From Stramenopiles sp. TOSAG23-6 (lineage: Eukaryota > Sar), in NCBI GenBank assembly GCA_900128565.1, contig LT636027.1, positions 1 through 21,684 on the forward strand: 21,684 bases of DNA, written 5' to 3'. The notes under the pieces are model-generated. The model saw only the letters and a list, made by a program, of their open reading frames with translations, made no database searches and was not told where the DNA came from. The position numbers were made by a program, and so were the translations under genes. The first letter of the stretch is position 1; every line of letters begins with the position of its first letter. Shown piece by piece: positions 7,101-13,500 of this stretch.

Positions 7101-9517
7101 CTATCGGCTCTTTTACGTTTTGCCTTCTCTTCCAAATACGCGGTACGACGAGCTTGCTTTTTTGATTTTTCCTCAGCAATTTTTATCTGTCTCTGTCGTT
7201 CTTGTTCATCAAGCATGTCCTGATACGCCTGACGCCTAAGATGAGCCTCAGTAGCCTCATTAGCACGAACTTGTTTTCGTACATCAACAAAAAATTGGGC
7301 TTCCTCTTGTGCAATTCTTGCAGCCTTTCTTGCTCGAAAGTTACGCTGCAATCTTAATGCAGACCTTTCTAGAAGTTGTTCTAACTGTTGTTTATAACTC
7401 CTTGCAAACATACGCACAAACTCCTTTCGCTTTTCCTCCTCATTGTGAAGTTTAAGGCATTTCGCAACCCAGAGATTGAAGCGGCGAATATTGAAATTTG
7501 TTCTAGCATTGGGCCCCACAGCAACGTAAGATGGGCGACTTTCCTTCTTTGATGCTGCTTCTTTCATTTGTGCTGACGGTCCCATCGCCGCCTCCCAAAC
7601 ATACTCGCTTTGAGAACCCATTGATTTAAGTTTCTCGAGTTCCTCTTCGACATTCAACTTTTGAATTTTACATTTATTGTCTGCTATAAATAGTTCGACA
7701 CGGAGATTTCCAGTCCGTTGGAATATTCGTTCAATATCTAATTTACTAGATTCCATCATTCGATATTTGTTCTCTTCTTTCTTTACAACTAACTTTTGAG
7801 CATCGATTGCAGCAGCTTCTTTCATATTTTCCCGAAGTTTTGTAGCCATTTGAAGTCCCTGACCTTTGTCTTCAAATCGCAAAACAGCCTTGACTTCATC
7901 ATCAGTTTGTCTAAATTCATCAACAAGTAATGTTAAAAAATTTGCAGTCGATATAGCCTCTATCCCATCCTTTGCCATTCTATCACCTCTTCCACGCTGA
8001 CCTGTTCGAACTCGTGGTTTGAAATACAGAGGACTGTCAATCATTGTCATAAAATGTGATACTAATTCTTGTTTCTTATGAAGTAGTACACGCAGTATAT
8101 AAGCACATGCTTCACGAGATAGGTATACTGCAAGCGTTCCATCTCCATTTGCCATTGGATGTGGTGATAAGACAACAAAATCAGCAGAAAGAAAAACATT
8201 TGAGGACTGTGGATCTCGAAGTTTGTACTTTGAACAGAGCGATATCCCAAGAGAAGTTTGTAACACATCACGAGCTTGTAAAAAGAATACCAAATCATCT
8301 TCGTTATACAATTCTCTCAAAAAGTTAGAGTATAACTCGAAATCGGGTTCCTTTTGTCGTGTTGTATCTAAAACTCGTAAAACTTCCCAACATGCACGTA
8401 ATGAAATCATTTCAAGACCAAATTCTTTCTTGATTGCAGTTTTAGTAAATAATGGCATGAGATGAGCGTCATCCATTGTTGCATCAGTGTTATCTCCGAT
8501 ACCTTTACGGCATTCAAGTTCATACCTCTGATCCCATATTCTATTTAGTAGTTGAAGAGTCCAACAAACTGGACGTTTATCAATGTCTCGAGTCATCTTT
8601 TTCGGGGGGTATTTCTTAATTTTTAGTAGACTAACAAATGTACTATATACTTTCATTATTCGTGGTATATCAATCTCAACAGGTAGACGAGCCTTCGCAG
8701 CTGCTGCGGCGGCCGCCGCTTTGATTTCATCTTGTTCTTCATCGATTGATAAAGCCACATCTTCTGCTACGCGTAAAAATATTTTTTTTTCTGGACTTAA
8801 ATCTAATCCAAATCCTAATTTCTGAACAGCATGTAGTCTCTGAGCAATTCCCCTTGCTGTGGTATCGTCATCATCATATATATCTATTGCTTCTACATTC
8901 GACGTTGTTTTATTTGTATTTACTGTATGTTGTCTTATATTTGGAGAATGTCGAGTTTTAATTGCATAAGGAGAATCTTCCAAGTTGGCAACAGAATTCA
9001 AGTCCTCTTTCGTGTCTTCTTCACTGAGCTGAGATTCGGAATCTGTACTATCTTCTATCGCAAAACTATTACTTTGAATACCCCTACGTTGTAGTTGGAC
9101 ATCTATATACGATAAATCTGCAAGGAATGGTAGCAACTCTTTTTTCTTCATTAAAACTTCCGTTGTCATTGTCACTCCTGCAGAGTTTGTAGAGTCATTT
9201 GTCTTCGGAGTTGTATCTATTTGACTTATTGATTTTTTTGTATGGCCTTCACTTGAATTCATTGAAGAATCGATATGCTGGGTTTTTTTTTCATCTAGTA
9301 AATCCTGCTGTTGCTTGTTAATCATTTTTTCATAAAAATCACCAACTTTTGAGTTCTTCTTTTTCTTGCCCATACCAGTCGAAATGACTAAACCATTACG
9401 TGATACTTCGCGTAATTTCCGCTGATCCTCTATAGAAAGATAAGCACTTGTCATCTGTCGGCGCTTGTTTGCCCTTCTTTGAGCAAGCTTCCCCCGATAT
9501 TTAAGGGGGGAGCTCAT
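1196..9517 (-). CDS. Giant IQ / Sfi1-like / ankyrin / WW-domain scaffold protein
   Basis: A 2773-residue intronless scaffold, with no catalytic domain seen. Order, counted from the ATG: basic N-terminus; 8-Ala run about 267-274; unrecognised conserved-looking region about 285-575; long helical part with IQ motifs (about 720, 861, 948, 968, 1062, 1088, 1113) mixed with Trp-centred Sfi1-like repeats; nine to ten ankyrin repeats about 1165-1492; degenerate WW about 1510; more IQ motifs about 1591-1690; WW about 1731-1766; IQ about 1790; TPR-like helices about 1830-1990; IQ about 2019; coiled coil about 2043-2243; WW domains about 2247-2276 and 2307-2334; coiled coil about 2400-2498; four WW domains to the end. 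IQ motifs bind calmodulin or centrin, ankyrins bind proteins, and WW domains bind proline-rich ligands. A cytoskeletal, centrosomal or flagellar role is inference. The start is the first ATG; the frame runs to TTG at 9598, but that is an unlikely start. One unknown base (2882) makes one codon unreadable. Confidence 0.85.
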   Translation of the reverse strand: MSSPLKYRGKLAQRRANKRRQMTSAYLSIEDQRKLREVSRNGLVISTGMGKKKKNSKVGDFYEKMINKQQQDLLDEKKTQHIDSSMNSSEGHTKKSISQIDTTPKTNDSTNSAGVTMTTEVLMKKKELLPFLADLSYIDVQLQRRGIQSNSFAIEDSTDSESQLSEEDTKEDLNSVANLEDSPYAIKTRHSPNIRQHTVNTNKTTSNVEAIDIYDDDDTTARGIAQRLHAVQKLGFGLDLSPEKKIFLRVAEDVALSIDEEQDEIKAAAAAAAAKARLPVEIDIPRIMKVYSTFVSLLKIKKYPPKKMTRDIDKRPVCWTLQLLNRIWDQRYELECRKGIGDNTDATMDDAHLMPLFTKTAIKKEFGLEMISLRACWEVLRVLDTTRQKEPDFELYSNFLRELYNEDDLVFFLQARDVLQTSLGISLCSKYKLRDPQSSNVFLSADFVVLSPHPMANGDGTLAVYLSREACAYILRVLLHKKQELVSHFMTMIDSPLYFKPRVRTGQRGRGDRMAKDGIEAISTANFLTLLVDEFRQTDDEVKAVLRFEDKGQGLQMATKLRENMKEAAAIDAQKLVVKKEENKYRMMESSKLDIERIFQRTGNLRVELFIADNKCKIQKLNVEEELEKLKSMGSQSEYVWEAAMGPSAQMKEAASKKESRPSYVAVGPNARTNFNIRRFNLWVAKCLKLHNEEEKRKEFVRMFARSYKQQLEQLLERSALRLQRNFRARKAARIAQEEAQFFVDVRKQVRANEATEAHLRRQAYQDMLDEQERQRQIKIAEEKSKKQARRTAYLEEKAKRKRADRLYRKHQRSGVLRKFKQWQVFRQCKINSRKRHRETFKHTFLRWRFVWLGAQREKQACALIQSRFRGMQGRKRSGILKKVSDMIGRTDRRLIFIALSEWHRLAHTSVSVKRMMLRTLRGLQGYTFDMWRDYKNTRLKIKQHSQLRIQRWYRHCRTQKFLKRLMAAIKLQNWIRCHFSRNVVNVIRARHRRNKQILQKMGRRIKNRQLYTCFVQLHKHRIRQQKVRRKFGRKIMGDMRYRFELWATFTNESQLEKKMVTTKLQALFRGKGSRRKMSVEMRQLHTALNLQRFYRGRKARRIAFWKNAELRAAKKLQAIFRGRKSKSFYHALKIKWVFSACIRKDYNQMEEHFLYNRVWIKDKDGDGVLHYAAKSGSKRIVKLCLRYDIDIDTPNTAGKTPLHRLAASNAVGVEQVGDYMISKGAIEDKRDKKGITPLMDAAAAGNVDTLKMLLMNSADPKLVDFEGRTVLHHACKEGRLKIVDLLLHDRRYRLDPNIADNANVYPMHLAAFIGSTTVLEMLMEHPHTNIDSRDSDGRTPLMYAAVGDQADAIETMLDFGTMTDLQDSKKLSALHHAANRGHSDCIERLVLGNINVNLVDQDGDTALHTACSNGFAEVTKKLLQCGVHSNIANQDGDTAAHLAAYHGHEWCIRELIDFDSDLNKRNYAGRTPLGEARMQLNTSVIRMILLQFSEESLENTQDSRITKDSNDWTRKTLPNGKIFYYNATENIEMEGVGPEELFIKARERIKVLKRKIVKRSNTNQISAADYNKFFEDANAEMELAQREEKAAIKMQSEWRRRVLVRLFKQTILEVKASKSITRLFRAFMARTMIIRLRRDNKYALYIQTKWKERMWRRTAQSLMYKLRRDKLEKWASVNIQRAYRGHYARKLRRRGLAKIHGPKTRTEWDRYLEKLQSRDMKPRRRFRLSEEWVASGYSANFVNDVYFYRNRVNGNCVWDQPKSWQKQDELDWINDAEVRKNGHTTEQNNAARFLQTRFRGKLQRDLFKLMVRGIRIMKVAEEKYLQHPTNLVHLCNFMLFQLSIKHDYDKARPLLETAMMRMTKRGPDNAFVLYTYAIFLAATQEEDFAQIMIFAQRAKEANLTGKSYQMAATGFFGNSLVTTPDNFYSQYHYALLMMLYGRKYVRAKKHYIKALEVSDHRSPFHQRCINNFNYLQYDILHSDVDAFEAFREAQEVFAKKDIDKYMEARRLEEKAWAYTKIQATMRMYLVKKRLFFKYVDNERAAKKAALILRDRRVVLATAEFQVTKFAAELLDAEIVGGTALSKARKYLKKAEKNVENAKIDVKKAEEKLEILQNVAEAMHTTADAHVIMNRAKVEVETRQAAIVAAAKCRKNIAAAKKKLEIARENKRKKRAKPQLEYEKIIQKKELLLEEAEGRLIELGEDNRPKAXLQKQLQKAKQEYVAEIQAWKTCKLLSEKAAKDAEGTWEEWIDPDTGRMYWHNKMKGTTTWTKPKKTLKAIVNMGLLANLAKNNDNSNEDPIDEKIWEECSNGKDGKYYYNKETGVSQWDRPKPTLKALARLQMMGNAFGFEANASLNVAENSPGDLLNPQINNKSDIKEVADKQANPDTLNNSWESKISDTEKLASKSLDAVNQMRLKIVEAESQVKNATLKGDKATIVNIEKTIQNLNSELLKLDLEAKKAQKKAVRTKKQAEIAIKKADAELQADQEDFAKGKVEEQNIAEQPRENIILRNEDSNEFDLDSDFEEHEDDSGNKFYYNMKTGRSQWERPAISKMRALVKAGIFKSVSHEIQPNDDTIDEDAVDEADIEECEDDNGNVFYYNVKTGTSSWEKPAVKKLKFLMKSGLLGNNSTQEVVSADKISEYTTKNEENIIEDAVDEADIEECEDDNGNVFYYNVKTGTSSWEKPAIKKLKFLMKSGLLGKNSISEYTTKNDDTIDEDAVDEADIEECEDDNGNVFYYNVKTGTSSWEKPAIKKLKFLMKSGLLGNPMI
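1211..1792 (-). repeat. Three near-identical tandem WW-domain repeats inside the scaffold gene
   Basis: Units begin at 1211, 1406 and 1628 (spacings 195 and 222 bp, both multiples of three). Each encodes acidic AVDEADIEECEDDNGN, a WW domain with FYYN and SSWEKP, and a helix ending KSGLLG. The first and third units (plus-strand order) differ at only about two positions over roughly 165 bp. The middle unit departs after GCATCTTC and carries a different linker. A spacer encoding ISEYTTKN sits between units. Synonymous positions are also conserved, so the copies are recent or kept alike by gene conversion. They form the extreme C-terminus of the protein. Confidence 0.95.
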
Positions 9518-9521
9518 CGCG

Positions 9522-9548
9522 GAAGTACAGTTGCCTAAACTGTACTTC
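9522..9548 (-). promoter_or_regulatory. Perfect 11-bp hairpin four bases before the scaffold ATG
   Basis: GAAGTACAGTT (9522-9532) and AACTGTACTTC (9538-9548) are exact reverse complements around a 5-base loop. In the scaffold mRNA the stem would end four bases before the AUG (9517), with G at -3. It could hinder scanning and act as a translational control, or be a palindromic protein-binding site in DNA. The sequence shows the repeat; the function is inferred. Confidence 0.6.
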
Positions 9549-9616
9549 TCACTAAAATAAAAATGGGTTAATACTGCGATCTGATGATTTTGGAGCAAGT
9601 CACATTCATTGTTACA

Positions 9617-9638
9617 GTTACAATTAAATTATTGTAAC
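9617..9638. promoter_or_regulatory. Perfect 8-bp inverted repeat in the divergent promoter
   Basis: GTTACAAT (9617-9624) and ATTGTAAC (9631-9638) flank a 6-base AT spacer. A further GTTACA lies just before it at 9611-9616. It sits about 100 bp upstream of the scaffold ATG and 139 bp upstream of the Rab ATG, a fair place for a dimeric transcription-factor site serving either gene. No known factor is assigned. Confidence 0.35.
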
Positions 9639-9776
9639 AGTCATACGTTTTGTTTTTTTGGTTCGCAAGACAAATCTTACGTAGTACTTGGGTTTATTCT
9701 ACTAATTAGTTAGACAACATTTACTAGAATCTTAGCAATAATAGCCGTTATAAAGAAGACAAATACTCTTAGATAA

Positions 9777-10454
9777 ATGACTGACGCTGCATCTTCTGAA
9801 AATATTACCCCATATATCAAAGACTACGATTATCTCTTTAAGTTACTTTTGATCGGTGACTGTGGAGTTGGCAAATCTTGCCTAATGACACGTTTTGCAG
9901 ATGGAACTTTCCGTGGTTCCTATATGGCAACTGTTGGTGTTGACTTCAAAATTCGCAAGGTAAAAGTTGGAGGGAAAGTTTGCAAATTGCAGATATGGGA
10001 TACTGCTGGCCAGGAGAGATTTCGCACTCTTACTAGTGCTTATTATCGAAATGCCCATGGATTTCTGATAACCTATGATGTCACAGATGAAAAGTCTTTC
10101 AAAAATGTTACGCACTGGCTCAAGGAAATTGATGCGAAGGCATCTGATGAGGTATGTAAGGTTTTAGTAGGAAATAAAATTGATTTGAAAGACCAGCGTA
10201 AAGTTGGGCCGAGTGAAGGACAGGAGCTTGCGGAAGACCTAGAAATGCTTTTCGTAGAAACGTCAGCGAAAGACAACACGAATGTAAACACAGCGTTCAC
10301 AGCTATAGCTTATCAGATGGTTAAACGAGTTGAAACCTTAGCTGCTGCTTCAGCAAAAACTAATGCACCGCGCACAGGTGTGGGTGGAGGTGAACGTACA
10401 ATTGATTTAGATGCTTCAAACCCAGCACAAAAAGGTAAAAAGTGTGGCTGTTAA
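9777..10454 (+). CDS. Rab-family small GTPase (Rab1/Rab8-like group)
   Basis: A 225-residue Rab GTPase, a membrane-bound switch for vesicle tethering and transport. Motifs: P-loop GDCGVGKS at 27-34, switch I Thr52 followed by VGVDFKIR, switch II WDTAGQE at 74-80, NKID at 133-136, ETSAK at 161-165, then a Gly/Ala-rich hypervariable tail and C-terminal KKCGC. The final Cys-x-Cys is the usual double geranylgeranylation site. The KLQIWDTAGQERF and YYRNAHG segments are Rab-specific. The core is closest to the Rab1/8/10 group; which subfamily is unclear because several positions differ (RKVKVGGKVC, TLTSAYYRNAHG). The start is certain, since an in-frame TAA directly precedes the ATG. It is head-to-head with the scaffold gene and tail-to-tail with the remodeller gene, 122 bp away. 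Confidence 0.95.
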   Translation: MTDAASSENITPYIKDYDYLFKLLLIGDCGVGKSCLMTRFADGTFRGSYMATVGVDFKIRKVKVGGKVCKLQIWDTAGQERFRTLTSAYYRNAHGFLITYDVTDEKSFKNVTHWLKEIDAKASDEVCKVLVGNKIDLKDQRKVGPSEGQELAEDLEMLFVETSAKDNTNVNTAFTAIAYQMVKRVETLAAASAKTNAPRTGVGGGERTIDLDASNPAQKGKKCGC

Positions 10455-10556
10455 ACTGAATAGAAGTATACTATTTGAAATTGTATTTACTAGAAAATCA
10501 ATGTATATAGTAAGTAAACGTGTTTATACTGTAACATTTACTTGTAGATAACGAAA

Positions 10557-10562
10557 AATAAA
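10557..10562 (+). terminator. Poly(A) signal AATAAA of the Rab gene
   Basis: AATAAA lies 103 bases after the Rab stop, inside the 122-bp gap before the convergent remodeller gene's stop. With so little room, the two transcripts probably overlap at their 3' ends. I saw no matching AATAAA for the remodeller gene in the gap. Confidence 0.45.
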
Positions 10563-10576
10563 ATAGTATAAGTCCC

Positions 10577-13500
10577 TTATATTTTGGGTACATCATTTGC
10601 GGTAAGCCTTACACCATTCAATTTTAATACTATATTTTCCTTCCCTAATTTGGAGACCCGATTAAGCCAGTTGTAATATATTTCCCATTTTTCTTCGTCC
10701 CCGTCACTTTCACTATCATCAACAGCAGATGTTTTGAAAGAAATCACGCCATCTGGGGGATTTACTTTATCTAATAACATTGGTAGTAGCAGATTCGTGC
10801 CCGGCTCTAACTTAGAAGTGGCAGAAATTCCAGGGAATCGATTGATATTTGCGTCTAGAAGTTCTTGTAAAGAAACCGATAATTTAGCTGCAATTTCTTC
10901 TGGTGTTTCATTATCCAAAGCATCATACTCCGGACACTGAGAGTTAATCTTCGTTTCTTCTATTTGTATCATTTCCAATTTACGGATGAAATAATTTTCC
11001 ATATACTCCACATCTTCAAGAATCAAACTTCCCTCCATATTGTATTTTTTCGCATTACTAAACATTAAATCAATATCATTGGCAAATGCAGACAAACTAC
11101 GATATTTCCCAGCATCGATACTTTTACTTATCATGATTAAATCTATAGGACTTTTAATAAGTTTGTAATAATCTGGATATAACTCTTTATCGGGAAGTTC
11201 GAAGAACAATTCTGCTCGTTCTCGTTCACCATCACGAGCATTTGCAATAACGGACAATATTCTTCTTTGTCTTAATTGTAATGGCGTCGCATTTTTATCG
11301 AGCACATCATTGTGACTCCATTGCTCGCCATCTTCTAATTCATGTGTATGCAAAAAAGCTTCTATATGTTTCGCATGTGTGTCATACAGTTTCTGTGTTT
11401 CATGACTTTGATCCTTTTTAGGTGGAAGTTCAAGAGTAGTACCTTCGACAAGTTTTGCGTGTCTCACAAGACCTGCGTATATAAGTTTATTCAATGCAAG
11501 TAATTCTGAAACAGGAATCAACAACTTTTTCGCAATCATAAAAGGACTTTCATCATCATTAGCTACATACACATGTTCAGCATTAATTCGTTTCTTTAAT
11601 CTCGAAAATGTATCTCCGCTCGATTGTTCTGGTGCTTCTTCAATATCAAAATCATCGCCACCACCATCATCGTAATGTTTAGTCTTTCTCGTACGAGTTG
11701 TTGAAATGATCTCGCCCTCCGGATATGCTACCCTTTTTCGCTTTGTTGTACTTCTTCGTGAATTTGTTCTTTTTTTCTTCTTCCTCGGACCTGTCGCGCC
11801 AGAGCATTCAGGGGCATGTCGTTTACCATTTCCACCAGGACAGTGACGAGTGCCATGACAACACACGCGTACGCCTGTTTCATCAATGTATGATTTTCTA
11901 GCTCTCTTCCCAGTACGGACAGGAGTCGGGCCACTTCTTCGTCGGCGTCTGCGAGTTCTCGTTGCTCTAGATGGTGCACTTGTCCTTTCCTTCAAATACG
12001 AATATAACGTAGATACTACTTTACTTGATCGAGGGTTATGACCCACATCGATATCACGATTATCACACTCATCCAATAAAGCATCTCTAAGACCAGTGAC
12101 ATAATCTTTCTTTTCGATGAGTCGTTTTAATTCACTCATCAATAAATAATCGTCGGCAAGTACTCTAGCCAATGTAAGCCCAGCTCTATCTTCGAAAACG
12201 TCATCTGAATCATTGAAGTCATCATCTGAATTATCATTGTAACCACGTTTCCGCTTTCGATCTCGTTTTCGGTTCCCGTTACGAACACTACCACGCTTAC
12301 GCAATCGACCTCCTTCTAACTCTGCTAGCCATCCCTCAGCTGTCTCACGTTGTCTCTCAGTAAATGATGTTCTCATTGTGGAAATTTGAAGTAACAAACT
12401 ACACGCAACTTCTGTTTCATGAGCTGAAGGACCTGGGGTAGCGCCTTCGTCATCTGAAGTTTGTTCTTGGGCCTTATTCCGTGCAGTAACCATTTCCGAG
12501 ACAAGCTCTTCAACTTCTTCTAAAAATAAATTACGAGTTGCAGTTGGCTCAGATGCCATGCTACCATCATTAAGCCTAGCCAAGAGACCGTCAGCAGATA
12601 ACATATTTGGAAGAACTTTGGACCAAAAATCAGGATCATCGACATCAACATCGTCGCCATCATCATCATGACCTTTGAATGAAACTTTGTTAAAAAGATT
12701 ATTACTCATCGCTGATGTTTCGCTGCCTCCGGTTTTCACTTCATGTTCGACTGTACGAGAATGTCGGCTAAGAATGTCATCAATACTTGCATTTTGAAAT
12801 GATTTAGTTTCTTTGTTGTCATTATCTCCACCCATAACAGCATATGCTCCATGACGCAATAGCTGATCCATCTCTGAAGCCTGTAAAGCTTGCATAGAAC
12901 CCTGACCACCACTGCGACGACCCATTACCGCCTGTTCCATAGCTAACTTTCTTGAAGCGACTTCAAACATGGTCGACTCATACGAATTGCGCATGAGGAA
13001 ACGATACACAGTTACTTGCTTCTTTTGTCCAATTCGATGACAACGAGCCGTAGCTTGCATATCATTTTGTGGATTCCAATCACTATCAAATATAATTACT
13101 GTATCCGCGGCAGTAAGATTAATACCAACACCACCAGCACGAGTAGAAAGAAGAAATACGAATCGATCAGACCCTTCAGCAGTGAAACGATCTATACTAG
13201 CCTGTCTTTTATTTCCATGTGTACTACCATCAAGCCTCTCAAATTTAATTGATCGTAAATTTAAATAATCTTGAAGAATATCAAGCATAATGACCATTTG
13301 CGAAAATATTAAGACACGATGTCCCTCTTTCTTAAGCTTGGGCAAAAGTTTGTCTAATAAAAGCATTTTTCCACTGGACTGAATTAAAGATGTAATTTGA
13401 TCCATTGGTGGGATCGGTACAATACTAGTAGCAGGTACTGAAGAAGAATCATAATTTTTTCCTTTGCGAACTAAATGTGATGGAACATTTTCTATTTTCT

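Larger units (their letters stand above)
9518..9776. promoter_or_regulatory. Divergent promoter region between scaffold and Rab genes
   Basis: These 259 bp separate two head-to-head start codons, so promoters of both genes must lie here or in the coding ends. The region holds two perfect inverted repeats (9522-9548 and 9617-9638), a T run near 9651-9659 and AT-rich DNA beside the Rab gene. I could not place a convincing TATA box or an oomycete-type initiator. Confidence 0.7.

Noticed and set aside
8696-8719. GC-rich 8-alanine codon run as a slippage repeat
   Set aside because: The eight codons mix GCG, GCC, GCA and GCT, so it is not a uniform trinucleotide expansion. It is a minor low-complexity stretch.
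9518-9598. Scaffold N-terminal extension starting at TTG (9598)
   Set aside because: TTG is rarely a nuclear start codon, and the extension would have to be translated through the hairpin. The first ATG at 9517 has G at -3.
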